A DNA stretch of 64,000 bases from an uncultured beta proteobacterium (GCA_903859155.1 CAIOLO010000032.1:1-64000), one strand, 5' to 3'. Positions 27,143 to 36,699 are shown, numbered from the stretch's first letter. Numbers and translations are program-made. Notes: generated from the letters alone by a model not told the origin.

Positions 27143-28408
27143 ATGAGCGAAACGAAGAAACACCGCATTTTCTACGGATGGAAAATGGTCTGGGCTTCGT
27201 TCGGCCTGCAGGTCATCCAGTCGGGTCTGCTGCAGCAGTCGCTGGGCGCCTATGTTGCCGTGCTGCGCGAGGAGTTCGGCTGGGGCAAGGCCGCACTGGC
27301 GGGCGCCGCGGTGATCCAGCAGGTGGAAAACGCCCTGCTCGGACCGATTCAGGGCTGGCTCATCGATCGCTTCGGCTCGCGCGTTATGGTCAGGTCCGGG
27401 ATCATCATGCTAGGCATGGGATTCATGCTGTTCAGCCAGGTCGAGTCGCTGACCGGCTTTTATGCGGCTTTCCTGGTGATCGCTCTCGGCTCGGGGTTCT
27501 CCGGCTTTTTTCCGCTTACCGTGGCGCTGATGCACTGGTTCGAGAAAAAGCGCGCGCGGGCTCTATCCTCCATGCAACTGGGCGGCGCCTGCGGCGGCAT
27601 GCTGGCTCCGCTGGTCGCCATGTCGATGCTGAGCTTTGGCTGGCGCACCACGGCACTCGCCGCGGGGGTGTTCATTATTCTCGTCGGCTTTCCACTGGCC
27701 TCGGTCATCCGCCGCCGCCCCGCGGATATCGGGGAAGTCGTCGACGGCTTGCGCAATTCCCGCACCGAAGAAGCCGCACCTGCGGCAACATCACCGACTT
27801 CAGCCGCACCGGCGGCCGGTCCCGATTTCACCGCAAGCCAGGCAGTCAGAACGGGGGCCTTCTGGTTTATATCGCTGGGGCACGGGCTGTCGTTGCTGGT
27901 GGTGAGCGCGGTTAACGTGCACGCCATCACCCACCTCAAGGAAGGCCTGGGTTATGCGCTGGACGCCGCCGCCATGGTCATGGGACTGATGACTGCGGGC
28001 CAGTTTCTCGGCATTCTGCTTGCGGGTGCCATCGGCGATCGCTATGACAAGCGCCTGCTGTCGGCAGGCTGCACCTTCTTTCACATGACCGGAATGCTGC
28101 TGCTTACCTACGCAACATCCTATTTCATGCTGGTGGGCTTCGCGGCATTGCACGGTGTGGCGTGGGGATTGCGCGGGCCGTTGATGCAGGCCATGCGCGC
28201 CGACTATTTCGGACGCACCTCGATCGGACTGATCGCCGGGCTGTCTTTCATGATTGTGCTGATCGGCCAGGTGGTCGGCCCGGTCGTAGCCGGCGCACTT
28301 GCCGATGCGACCGGCAATTACCGCTCGGGATTTACCACGCTCGCGATGCTCGCCGGTCTTGGTTCGGTTTTCTTCCTGCTGGTCAAAGCGCCGGTGCGCA
28401 AGTCCTGA
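27143..28408 (+). CDS. MFS transporter (oxalate/formate antiporter-like)
   Basis: 421 residues, about twelve membrane segments. FYGWKMVWASFG at the N-terminus and GPIQGWLIDRFGSR between helices 2 and 3 are typical of OFA/monocarboxylate-type MFS proteins. A central Ala/Pro-rich cytoplasmic loop (EEAAPAATSPTSAAP) separates the two six-helix halves. The ATG at 27143 is used; upstream in-frame codons to 27083 look non-coding. Probably imports a small carboxylate, perhaps an alternative route for the ligand of the adjacent TctC protein. Confidence 0.88.
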   Translation: MSETKKHRIFYGWKMVWASFGLQVIQSGLLQQSLGAYVAVLREEFGWGKAALAGAAVIQQVENALLGPIQGWLIDRFGSRVMVRSGIIMLGMGFMLFSQVESLTGFYAAFLVIALGSGFSGFFPLTVALMHWFEKKRARALSSMQLGGACGGMLAPLVAMSMLSFGWRTTALAAGVFIILVGFPLASVIRRRPADIGEVVDGLRNSRTEEAAPAATSPTSAAPAAGPDFTASQAVRTGAFWFISLGHGLSLLVVSAVNVHAITHLKEGLGYALDAAAMVMGLMTAGQFLGILLAGAIGDRYDKRLLSAGCTFFHMTGMLLLTYATSYFMLVGFAALHGVAWGLRGPLMQAMRADYFGRTSIGLIAGLSFMIVLIGQVVGPVVAGALADATGNYRSGFTTLAMLAGLGSVFFLLVKAPVRKS

Positions 28409-28422
28409 ACCTGCGACCCGGG

Positions 28423-28689
28423 CTAATCGCGCTCAGAGGATTCGTCCGACCAGCGCCGCCCGGGTTTCGGATAGTCGTCGTCGGACGAAAGGTCTGCGTC
28501 CGTGTCGTCTTGCGGCAGGTCGAGCTTGTCGAGTTCCCTGAGCAGTTGTTTCAGGCGCGTCTCGGCGGCCGTGTCCGGCTCGGAATTGCCGGCGAGCCGG
28601 TTGACGACCAACGCTGCGCCTTCAAAGTCGCGCCTGGTCTTGATCGAGCGCGCGCGGCGCGGGGTTTTCCTCTGGCCTTGCTTGGTCAT
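28423..28689 (-). CDS. Small hypothetical protein, basic N-terminus and acidic C-terminus
   Basis: 88 residues starting MTKQGQRKTPRRARS. The N-terminal third is Arg/Lys-rich, followed by a short helix (TRLKQLLRELDKLDLP) and an Asp/Ser-rich tail. No recognised domain. The ATG at 28689 follows GGGAGC. It is convergent with the MFS gene, 14 bp away. Function unknown. Confidence 0.6.
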   Translation of the reverse strand: MTKQGQRKTPRRARSIKTRRDFEGAALVVNRLAGNSEPDTAAETRLKQLLRELDKLDLPQDDTDADLSSDDDYPKPGRRWSDESSERD

Positions 28690-29006
28690 GGTTAGCTCCC
28701 GGTCGAGGAGAATTCTGCACATGGGTCAACGCCACCAAGGACTTAGTCTACCCCCGCGCGGCGGAACCGGCTTGGGCCTGAAAAATACCCATGGAAACGC
28801 TGAGCAAACCCATTTTCGCAGTCTACCCAATCAGCGTTTCCCTCTGACTCGGGGGCATGACGAGGGGGCGAAGCCCCTCCCCTTGTTCGGAATATCCCTA
28901 TTAACCCCCGGCGCCAGCGAGCGCTGCCGGGGGTTCTCGCTATCGGGTGGCGGGATCGGCAGTGGCCGCTGCTAAGATCGGCCATCTCAATTTTCAAGGC
29001 GCTGCC
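28690..29006. other. Intergenic region with three inverted repeats
   Basis: No gene is seen in these 317 bp. It holds an 11-bp inverted repeat GGAAACGCTGA/TCAGCGTTTCC (28793-28803 and 28831-28841), a GAGGGGG/CCCCTCC hairpin near 28862-28881, and a strong 10-bp hairpin AACCCCCGGC/GCCGGGGGTT (28903-28912 and 28926-28935). It separates divergent genes, so it contains their promoters. Confidence 0.7.
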
Positions 29007-29459
29007 ATGACACTTTCCGCGCAGGTGCTCCCCGCACATCACCGGCATTGCGACGACCTCTTTGTCGACGCCGAGGAATGCGTTCAACGCGGCGATTGGG
29101 CGGTGGCCGCGACCGCATTCGGCCATTTCCACGATCAGATCAATACGCACTTCGACGCCGAGGAAACTTTGTTGTTTCCGGCGTTCGAAGCGGCGACCGG
29201 CATGAGCTCGGGGCCGACCCAGATGATGCGCCATGAGCACGAACAGATGCGCTCCCTGCTCGCGCAACTCGAGGCGGCCTGTGCCGCACACGACGGGGAA
29301 GCCTACGCCGGCTCCGCAGAGACCTTGCTGATGCTGATGCAGCAGCACAACATGAAGGAAGAGAACATCCTTTATCCGATGTGCGACCAGGCGCTCGGAC
29401 CGCAAGCCGAAATCCTGGGCTCAAAGCTGGACGCGATGCTGGAAAAAGGGCATGCCTGA
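29007..29459 (+). CDS. Hemerythrin-domain protein
   Basis: 150 residues forming a four-helix bundle with the diiron ligand pattern: HHRHCDD, HFHDQINTHFDAEE, RHEHEQM and QQHNMKEENILYP. Such proteins bind O2, NO or iron, and in denitrifiers accompany NO-handling genes. The ATG at 29007 follows AAGG. The reading frame overlaps the DUF2249 gene by 8 bp, so the two are co-translated. The three genes from here to 31014 appear to form one operon. Confidence 0.88.
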   Translation: MTLSAQVLPAHHRHCDDLFVDAEECVQRGDWAVAATAFGHFHDQINTHFDAEETLLFPAFEAATGMSSGPTQMMRHEHEQMRSLLAQLEAACAAHDGEAYAGSAETLLMLMQQHNMKEENILYPMCDQALGPQAEILGSKLDAMLEKGHA

Positions 29460-29673
29460 GCAGCGCCTGATCGACGGACGCGACCTGCTGCCGCCAGAAC
29501 CGCTGCAACTTGCGCTGGAAGAACTGGCGAGCCTTGCGCCCGGGGAGGAGCTGACGATGCTGCTGCGTTGCGAGCCATTGCCGCTGTATTCGATACTGGA
29601 GAAAAACGGATTCAGCTATCGCTCGGATCGCAAACCCGACGGCACCAGCGAAGTCCGGATTCGAAAAGCCTGA
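29452..29673 (+). CDS. DUF2249 domain protein
   Basis: 73 residues. MPEQRLIDGRDLLPPEPLQ and the GEELTMLLRCEPLPLYSIL core match the short DUF2249/TusA-like fold, found beside hemerythrins and NO-related membrane proteins. Its start lies inside the hemerythrin gene. A role in redox or metal handling is inferred from context only. Confidence 0.8.
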   Translation: MPEQRLIDGRDLLPPEPLQLALEELASLAPGEELTMLLRCEPLPLYSILEKNGFSYRSDRKPDGTSEVRIRKA

Positions 29674-29679
29674 CTTTCA

Positions 29680-31014
29680 ATGCAACCCGCCCTGTCGTTC
29701 GAACAGGCGCCACCCATCTCGGTGCCCTACCGGTTCTTCCTGACCGCCCCTGTTTTTGGCGCCGTCGCCGGGCTGGTTCTGGCCTGGTTCGGCCCGGTTG
29801 CGTTGCAGTCGCGCTGGTCGCCGGGAGCGCTGGCAATGACCCATCTGATCGTGGTCGATTTCATGCTGCAGGCGATGTGCGGTTCGCTGCTGCAATTTGT
29901 GGCGGTGGTGGCCGGCAACAACATCTGGCGCCCCCACCTGGTGGCATCCCTGGTACACCCGATGATCACCGCGGGGGCGGTATTCCTTGCGACGGCCTTC
30001 CTGCTGGAGCAACCGATCCTGTTCCTGGTCGCCGCGCTGGTGTTCGCCGCGGCGCTGGGCCTGTTCCTGACGGTTATGGCGATTGCCTTGCTGCGCACGC
30101 CGGCGCGCGGCATGAGCATACATATCCTGCGCCTGGCCGTGTTTGGCCTGCTGGTGACGGTGGCGCTCGGCGCGACGCTCGCAGTCACGCTGGGCTTGCA
30201 GGCCGATGCCGCGACGACATGGTCGCTGCTGGCAATGATCAATGTCCATGTCGCCTGGGGCCTGGCCGGCTGGGCATTGATGCTGGTGATCGGGGTCTCC
30301 ATTCTGGTCGTGCCGATGTTCCAGCTTACGCCGGCCTATCCGGACTGGATGACGCGCGCGCTGCCGGCAGGATTATTCCTGATCCTTTGTTTGTGGTCGC
30401 TGCAGCTTTTTGCCCCGAAGGACACAGTGCAGGCATGGCAGTCCGGCGTGGCGCTGGCGGGCATGCTGCTGGCAGGTGCCTATGCCATTACCACGCTCTG
30501 GCTGCAGTCCCGGCGCCGGCGGCGCCTGACCGATGCGACCTTCATCCTGTGGCGCGTCGCCATGTTGTCGCTGCTTGCATTCGCAATGTCATGGGTGATC
30601 TTCGACCTGGTGCCACAACTGGGTGACCACTCGCGCGCGCCGCTATGGCTCGGCGTGCTGGCCCTTCCGGGAGTGTTCCTGTCGGTGATCACTGGCATGC
30701 TCTACAAGATCATGCCGTTTCTCAACTGGCTGCACTTGCAGCAGCAGGGTGGCTCGGCAATCCCGCCGCCCAATATGAAGCAGATGATTCCGGAAGCATC
30801 GATGCGCCGCCAGATGTGGCTGCACATTACCGCCCTCGGACTGCTGCTGGCCGCCGTGCTCTGGCCTGCGCTGGCATCGACGGCCGGACTGGCGTTCTTT
30901 GCCTCGTGCATCTGGCTCGAATGGAATCTGATCGGCGCGGCGCGCGTTTATGCACGCTTCCGCGATAAGATTCGGGCCGCCGCAGTTGCGCAGCATGGCA
31001 CCCCGCCGATTTGA
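29680..31014 (+). CDS. Polytopic membrane protein, NnrS/heme-copper-oxidase-I-like
   Basis: 444 residues with about twelve hydrophobic segments. Conserved His-containing helices (MTHLIVVDFMLQAMCGSLLQ, LVHPMITAG, NVHVAWGLAGW) and the W-x-x-F-D-L / YKIMPFLNWLHLQ stretch resemble membrane proteins that accompany hemerythrin/DUF2249 in denitrifying betaproteobacteria. It may bind heme or copper and relieve nitrosative stress, or be a gas or metal transporter. It starts six bases after the DUF2249 stop. Confidence 0.7.
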   Translation: MQPALSFEQAPPISVPYRFFLTAPVFGAVAGLVLAWFGPVALQSRWSPGALAMTHLIVVDFMLQAMCGSLLQFVAVVAGNNIWRPHLVASLVHPMITAGAVFLATAFLLEQPILFLVAALVFAAALGLFLTVMAIALLRTPARGMSIHILRLAVFGLLVTVALGATLAVTLGLQADAATTWSLLAMINVHVAWGLAGWALMLVIGVSILVVPMFQLTPAYPDWMTRALPAGLFLILCLWSLQLFAPKDTVQAWQSGVALAGMLLAGAYAITTLWLQSRRRRRLTDATFILWRVAMLSLLAFAMSWVIFDLVPQLGDHSRAPLWLGVLALPGVFLSVITGMLYKIMPFLNWLHLQQQGGSAIPPPNMKQMIPEASMRRQMWLHITALGLLLAAVLWPALASTAGLAFFASCIWLEWNLIGAARVYARFRDKIRAAAVAQHGTPPI

Positions 31015-31068
31015 ACACGTCCTGACAAAGCGGCGTTCGCCGCAATCACTCACCGAAGAGGTCCACAC

Positions 31069-32055
31069 ATGCAGGGAAAAATCGCAATCGAAGAGCATTT
31101 TGCGCTCGGAAAAGCTGACGAAGACACGGCACGGCGCCTGCAGCATGCGGAGTCCTGGGCAGAAACCGCGCGGCGCCTGGTGGACATCCACGAACTGCGA
31201 CTGCGCGACATGGACAAGAACGGTATCGAGTACGCGATACTGTCTCTCAACGCCCCTGCCGTGCAGATGATTCTCGATACCAGTGAAGCCATCGAAGCGG
31301 CGCGGCGATACAACGACTATCTTGCCGAACAGGTCGCCCGGCGGCCGGACCGGTTCGGCGGTTTCGCGGCGCTTCCGATGCAGGATCCCGAAGCCGCTGC
31401 AAGGGAACTCACCCGCTGCGTCCGGGAACTGGGTTTTCCGGGCGCGCTGGTCAATGGCTTCACCCAGAAAGACGTGCCGGACTCGGTCATTTATTACGAC
31501 CTGCCGGAATACCGCCCCTTCTGGGCGTGCGTTCAGGATCTGGACGTACCGTTCTACATGCATCCGCGCACCGCGGTGTACGAGCGGGCGCAACCTTACG
31601 AGGGGCACCCCTGGCTGTTCAGCTCCGCCTGGGGCTTTGCAGTCGAGACCTCGCTCCACATACTGCGCCTGATCGGATCCTGCCTGTTCGATGAATATCC
31701 CAGGCTGCAGATCGTCATCGGGCACCTGGGCGAGCGCATCCCCTACGATATGTGGCGCATCGACCACCGCATCAAGACGATACCCGCAGGCTATCCCGCC
31801 AAGAAGCCGATGAGCTCCTACATGAAATCCAATGTCAATATCACCACCAGCGGGCACTTCGACGATGTCGCGTTCCAATGCGCGATCAGCCAGATGGGGA
31901 TCGATCGGATAATGTTCGCGGTCGACTACCCGATGGAGGTGATGAGCGACGGCGCCTCGTGGTTCGACAGCACCCCATTGCTGTCCGAAGCGGACCGAGT
32001 AAAGATCGCCAGGACCAACACGATCAAACTGTTCAAACTCGCGCTGGCGGCCTGA
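31069..32055 (+). CDS. Gamma-resorcylate decarboxylase-like amidohydrolase
   Basis: 328 residues. MQGKIAIEEHF at the start and LVNGFTQ, YDLPEYRPFW, HPW and AVDYP segments match 2,6-dihydroxybenzoate (gamma-resorcylate) decarboxylases of the ACMSD branch. The metal site looks intact: Glu8, His10, His165, and Asp286, with His219 as the general acid/base. It would remove CO2 from a hydroxylated benzoate without a cofactor. No resorcinol hydroxylase or ring-opening partner is adjacent, so the true substrate may differ. Preceded by AGAGG. Confidence 0.85.
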   Translation: MQGKIAIEEHFALGKADEDTARRLQHAESWAETARRLVDIHELRLRDMDKNGIEYAILSLNAPAVQMILDTSEAIEAARRYNDYLAEQVARRPDRFGGFAALPMQDPEAAARELTRCVRELGFPGALVNGFTQKDVPDSVIYYDLPEYRPFWACVQDLDVPFYMHPRTAVYERAQPYEGHPWLFSSAWGFAVETSLHILRLIGSCLFDEYPRLQIVIGHLGERIPYDMWRIDHRIKTIPAGYPAKKPMSSYMKSNVNITTSGHFDDVAFQCAISQMGIDRIMFAVDYPMEVMSDGASWFDSTPLLSEADRVKIARTNTIKLFKLALAA

Positions 32056-32153
32056 GCGGCGCCGGATATTCTGCAATAACGAACTTGCGCTGATTGACCC
32101 GGCCGGCAAACGGCCGCAGACAGCTGTGCCGCCCGGATTGCGGAATTGCCGGT

Positions 32154-33833
32154 TCAGGCGGCGCGTTTTTGCGGTGCGGAGGCCGCTTCACGCCCCCGCC
32201 TGGCTTCATCCAGAAGGTAACGCTGGTAATCCTCCAGATCGCCGTCAAACGGTGTTACGCCTCCCCGCGACACCAGCCAGAACTCGTCACACACGGCCCG
32301 CAGCAGCGCACGATCGTGGCTGACCAGCATGACCGTGCCTTCGAACTCGTTGAGCGCCACGCTCAGGGCCTCGCGGGTTGTCAGGTCGAGATGGTTGGTC
32401 GGTTCGTCGAGCAGCAGCAGGTTGGGGCGTTGCCAGACGATCATGCAAAGCACCAGTCGCGCCTTTTCGCCACCGCTCATGGTACCGACCGGCTGCTTGA
32501 CCATGTCGCCGCTGAAATTGAAGGTCCCCAGGAAGTTGCGCAGGTCCTGCTCGCGGGCATTGATCCATCCGCCGCGATTGCCGGCAAGCGCCGCCTTGGC
32601 AAGGTCGATCATGTGCTGCATCGGCGTGTCCTCGGGGCGCAATACGTCGAGTTCCTGCTGTGCAAAATAGCCGATGTTCAGGCCCTTGCCCTCGGTGATT
32701 TCCCCGCTGATCGGGGCCAGCGTTCGCGCCACGGTTTTCACCAGGGTTGATTTGCCCTGTCCGTTGGCGCCGAGGATGCCGATCCGCTGGCCGGCATGCA
32801 CCGAGCGGTTTATGTTGCGCACGATGACGGTGGGCGGCGAGCCCGCCGGCGCATCCGGCGGCGGCGGATAACCGAATGACGCGCCCTGCATCGACAGCAT
32901 GGGGTTGGGCAGGGTGACCGGTTCCTGAAATTCGAAGGTGAATTCCGCATCGGCCAGCACCGGCGCAATGCGCTCCATGCGCTCCAGCGCCTTGACCCGG
33001 CTTTGTGCCTGCCGTGCCTTGCTGGCGGTCGCCTTGAATCGATCGATGAATTTCTGCAGGTGCGCGATCTTGTCCTGCTGCCGCACCATGGCCGACTGCT
33101 GCAGCGCCATCTGGTCGGCACGCATGGTCTCGAAAGCGCTGTAGTTGCCCCCGTAACGCAACAGCCTGGCATTGTCTATGTGCAGCGTGACCGAGGTCAC
33201 GGAATCGAGAAATTCACGATCGTGGCTGATCACCAGCATGGTTCCGGCATAGCGCTTGAGCCAGGTTTCCAGCCAGATCAGCGCATCCAGATCCAGGTGA
33301 TTGGTCGGCTCATCAAGCAACAGCAGGTCGGAGGGGCACATCAGCGCCCGCGCCAGTTGCAGCCGCATGCGCCAGCCACCGGAGAAACTGCTCACCGGGT
33401 TATCCAGCTCGGCAACCGTGAATCCCAGCCCAAGAATCAGCGCCTGCGCCCGCGACGGGGCATCGTGCTCCCCGGCGTCGTGCAAAGCCATGTACGCATG
33501 TGCCATGCGCATGCCATCGTCGCCGGCTTCGGCAGCGCGGACTTCCTCGCGGGCCGCCATCAGGAAGCTGTCGCCTTCCAGGACGAATTCCGTCGCGCTC
33601 TGACTGGTCTCGGGCATCTCCTGCGCGACCTGTGCCATCCGCCACTGGGTGGGGACCGTACAATCGCCGGCATCCTCGTGCAGGGAGCGGTTCAGGAGCC
33701 CGAAAAGCGTGGATTTCCCGGCGCCATTGCGCCCGACCAGCCCCACTTTCTCGCCGGGGTTGATGGTGACCGAGGTATTGTCCAGCAACACCTTGGCGCC
33801 ACGGCGCAGGGTGACATTCTTGAGGATAATCAT
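32154..33833 (-). CDS. ABC-F family ATP-binding protein (YheS/Uup-like)
   Basis: 559 residues with two ATPase modules and no membrane domain. Walker A motifs GRNGAGKST and GANGQGKST, and signatures VSSFSGGWRMRLQLARAL and GTMSGGEKARLVL. A charged interdomain linker (about residues 230-300) follows the first module and would reach the ribosomal P site. ABC-F proteins act on translating ribosomes. The gene stands alone between convergent and divergent neighbours. Confidence 0.92.
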   Translation of the reverse strand: MIILKNVTLRRGAKVLLDNTSVTINPGEKVGLVGRNGAGKSTLFGLLNRSLHEDAGDCTVPTQWRMAQVAQEMPETSQSATEFVLEGDSFLMAAREEVRAAEAGDDGMRMAHAYMALHDAGEHDAPSRAQALILGLGFTVAELDNPVSSFSGGWRMRLQLARALMCPSDLLLLDEPTNHLDLDALIWLETWLKRYAGTMLVISHDREFLDSVTSVTLHIDNARLLRYGGNYSAFETMRADQMALQQSAMVRQQDKIAHLQKFIDRFKATASKARQAQSRVKALERMERIAPVLADAEFTFEFQEPVTLPNPMLSMQGASFGYPPPPDAPAGSPPTVIVRNINRSVHAGQRIGILGANGQGKSTLVKTVARTLAPISGEITEGKGLNIGYFAQQELDVLRPEDTPMQHMIDLAKAALAGNRGGWINAREQDLRNFLGTFNFSGDMVKQPVGTMSGGEKARLVLCMIVWQRPNLLLLDEPTNHLDLTTREALSVALNEFEGTVMLVSHDRALLRAVCDEFWLVSRGGVTPFDGDLEDYQRYLLDEARRGREAASAPQKRAA

Positions 33834-33996
33834 GGATAAGCCTTCGCGGAGCCGCGCATCATAGCCAAAGATGCCCCCCGCACCTAGGACAATTGCGGGG
33901 GCGCCATAATGGGGAGTTCCGGTCAGCGGAGGGTTTGCGAATGACCTTCCGCCGGCCCCAACCGGCCCGAAGGGCGCGCGAATCGGCCGTGCAACG

Positions 33997-34986
33997 CTAG
34001 CGCTTCTCTATGCCGGCCAACTTGACGATTTCGGCATAGGCCTGGCGGTCGGTCTTGATGAATTCGCTGAACTTCTCCGGGGAGGCCCCGCTCACTTCGT
34101 CGGTGGACAGGCCCACCGACTCGAGGTACCGCTGCCGGAACTGAGCATCGCCGACGGCCTTGGCCATTTCCGCGTTCAGCCTGCGGATAATGTCTTTGGG
34201 CGTACCGGCGGGTGCAAACATGCCCACCCAGTTGCGGAACTTTTGATTGACCCCGACCTCCCCGAGGGTCGGTACGTCGGGCAGTTCGGTTGCGCGCCTG
34301 CTCCCGGTTATCGCCAGTGCACGCACTTTGCCGGCTTTGGCAAAACGCGCGGCATCGCCCACCGCGTAGGCGACCACGTTGACATCGCCTGCGACGGTGC
34401 CGAGCAAAGCCTGGACGGTGCTCTTGTAGGGGATCATGTAAAACGGCGCATTGAAGTCGTTCTTGAACAGACCGATGAGCAATGAGCCTATGCTGGTGGT
34501 GCCGAGGGTGCCCCAGCTTATGGTATTGGGCCGGGCGCGCGCGAGATCGAGCAGTTCGCGCATCGATTTGGCTGGCACCGAGGGATGCACAAGCACCACG
34601 CTGTTGATGACCCCGATATAGCCCACCGGATCGAGGTCGCGCGACGAGTCATAGGGCAGGTTGGAGCGGACGAAGGAGTTTAGGGTGATGACCGACGCGC
34701 TGGTGGTGAGCAGGTTGTATCCATCCGGTGCGGACTTGACCACGGCCTCCGTCCCGATGAGCCCGTCGGCGCCGTCGCGGTTCTCCACCATGAAAATCTG
34801 GCCGAACCCCTTGCCCAGGTAATCAGCCATGCCGCGCGCCGGTCCGTCGATCGGACCGCCGCCCGGCGGATGCGGCACGATCACGCGTACCGCTTTCACA
34901 GGGTAATTCTGGGCGCTCGCCTGGGGCAGCGCAGCACACAGCAAGATCAGTGCGAATGCGGCGATCAATCGTCCCGGCATGGTCAT
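33997..34986 (-). CDS. Bug/TctC-family binding protein 2
   Basis: 329 residues. Signal peptide ends at QASAQ; mature start NYPVKAVRVIVPHPPGGG. The pocket loop carries PPGGGPID, and the interdomain motif is IPYKST rather than the usual PYKG. The start ATG at 34986 follows AGGGGG. Divergent from TctC gene 3, with about 170 bp between them. Confidence 0.92.
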   Translation of the reverse strand: MTMPGRLIAAFALILLCAALPQASAQNYPVKAVRVIVPHPPGGGPIDGPARGMADYLGKGFGQIFMVENRDGADGLIGTEAVVKSAPDGYNLLTTSASVITLNSFVRSNLPYDSSRDLDPVGYIGVINSVVLVHPSVPAKSMRELLDLARARPNTISWGTLGTTSIGSLLIGLFKNDFNAPFYMIPYKSTVQALLGTVAGDVNVVAYAVGDAARFAKAGKVRALAITGSRRATELPDVPTLGEVGVNQKFRNWVGMFAPAGTPKDIIRRLNAEMAKAVGDAQFRQRYLESVGLSTDEVSGASPEKFSEFIKTDRQAYAEIVKLAGIEKR

Positions 34987-35159
34987 TTGGGCCCCCTGTA
35001 TTTTCTGGAATGGATAGCGTAGCACGCCGGCCGCACAGCGCGCGGCGACCGGAACAGTCAGCTACCGCCATACACGCACGGGCGCCTCCAGCCGGGCCGC
35101 TGCCGTCACGCCCGCCGGAATTGTCCAGTACACTGGAGAAACATAGTCGAGGAGAGGAC

Positions 35160-36137
35160 ATGAAAACACCATCCGCTGCCGTCATATTGGGCGCTATCCT
35201 TTGCATTGGCCTGTGCGCGACGCCCGCACTATCGCAGAACCCCTGGCCGGCCAAATCCGTTCGCATCATCGTACCGTCCACCCCCGGCGGAGGTACCGAC
35301 GCCTACGCGCGGCTGATGAGTGCGGTGCTCAGTGACTCACTCAAGCAGCAATTCGTCGTCGAGAACCGCCCCGGCGGCAACGGCAACATCGGTGCAGAGG
35401 CGGCGGCACACTCGGCACCCGACGGTTACACCATTCTGATCGCGGCCAGCCCCTCGCTGATCATGAATTTGTTCCTCTACAAGAGCATGCCCTTCAACGC
35501 GGAGAAGGATTTCGCGCCGGTGGCAGGGGGGGTCATCAGCCCCCTGATTTTCGTGGTCCACCCTTCGGTGCCGGCGCGCAGCGTGGCCGAGCTGGTTGCA
35601 CTGGGGAAGAAGATGCCCGGGAAACTGACCTACGGATCGGCGCAGGCGACCAGTTCCACGGCGCTGGGGGTGCGCCTGCTGGAGGAAGTCAGTGGCGCGC
35701 AGTTCACCAACATCCCCTACAAGGGGCTGGGCCAGGCAGTACAAAACCTGCTGAGCGGCGAGATCTCCTTCATGTATTCCGACGTGGTCGCCATTCTTCC
35801 GCAACTGCGCGCCGGAAAACTCATCGCCCTGGGCGCTTCGACCCGCATTCCCCAGCTTCCCGATCTGGCGACTGTCGCCGACGCGGGCTATCCCGAGGCC
35901 GGGGTACACGCCTCCTTCATGGTGGTTGCGCCGACCGGCACACCGCAGGCGATCATCCAGCGCCTCAATGCTGAGATTGTCCGGCTCACCAGAACGCCCG
36001 AGGTCGCGGCGAAGCTCGAAGCGATGGTGCTGATTCCCTATTTGGAGAGCCCGACCGAGTTCGGCGCCCGCCTGGTGAAGGAGCGCGAGAAGTGGGGCGC
36101 ACACATTCGCCGGCTGGGCGTCAAGCTCGACGAATGA
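35160..36137 (+). CDS. Bug/TctC-family binding protein 3
   Basis: 325 residues. A signal peptide precedes LSQNPWPAKSVRIIVPSTPGGG. Motifs NRPGGNGNIGAE, APDGYTIL, VVHPSVPA and IPYKGLG are complete. AGGAGAGG lies just before the ATG at 35160. No enzyme gene is co-directional beside it. Confidence 0.93.
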   Translation: MKTPSAAVILGAILCIGLCATPALSQNPWPAKSVRIIVPSTPGGGTDAYARLMSAVLSDSLKQQFVVENRPGGNGNIGAEAAAHSAPDGYTILIAASPSLIMNLFLYKSMPFNAEKDFAPVAGGVISPLIFVVHPSVPARSVAELVALGKKMPGKLTYGSAQATSSTALGVRLLEEVSGAQFTNIPYKGLGQAVQNLLSGEISFMYSDVVAILPQLRAGKLIALGASTRIPQLPDLATVADAGYPEAGVHASFMVVAPTGTPQAIIQRLNAEIVRLTRTPEVAAKLEAMVLIPYLESPTEFGARLVKEREKWGAHIRRLGVKLDE

Positions 36138-36699
36138 CCCTGACCAGCGGCCCAGAAGAAATCCACCCTGTTGTTGGTGGCTAAAAAGAAGCCCTAAAAA
36201 AATCGGCTTGGAAACCGGCCGCGAAAGCCATACTGGCTGTCACGAGCGGCTCCAAGCCGAGGTGGGTACGAATGGGCTGCGGACTGCTCAATGCTCCAAG
36301 CCAGAGTTGCTCCGCAGACATTCGGTTTCGTCGAGATTGCCACTAGACGAAGACTGCACAGCTAGCATGGCGCAATACCCCCCTTTCCTGTCAAGTGTAA
36401 TTTTTAACGTATTGTTTTTTAATGTTTTTAGCTATTTATTCGATCGTCAAGACCCCTTTATAAAAACATTGCATTCTTGCCCCAAGAGTGCTTTGGGCTG
36501 AAGTCCGGGGCTGATTTTGTGCCCGACACCAGGCTGTCTCGTGGTCCGTGTACGACAAGCCCAAAGATGCGACTGCGGTCGCATAAATCTCGCGCCGGCA
36601 AACGAAAAAGCACTCCTGCGCTGATCAACAGGTTCGCCCGCCCGCCCTACTCAATCCCCATTTTTAATTTTCGACCAGGCTTCTGGCGGACAAATCCGC
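36138..36699. other. 562-bp intergenic region, partly AT-rich, with a nested hairpin
   Basis: No convincing gene. Positions 36205-36258 can fold into a two-tier hairpin: GGCTTGGA pairs with TCCAAGCC, and inside it GCCGC pairs with GCGGC and AGCC with GGCT. An AT-rich tract lies at 36395-36475. A 20-mer at 36580-36599 matches 12012-12031 at 18 of 20 positions. The lower-GC stretch may mark an old insertion. Confidence 0.6.
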
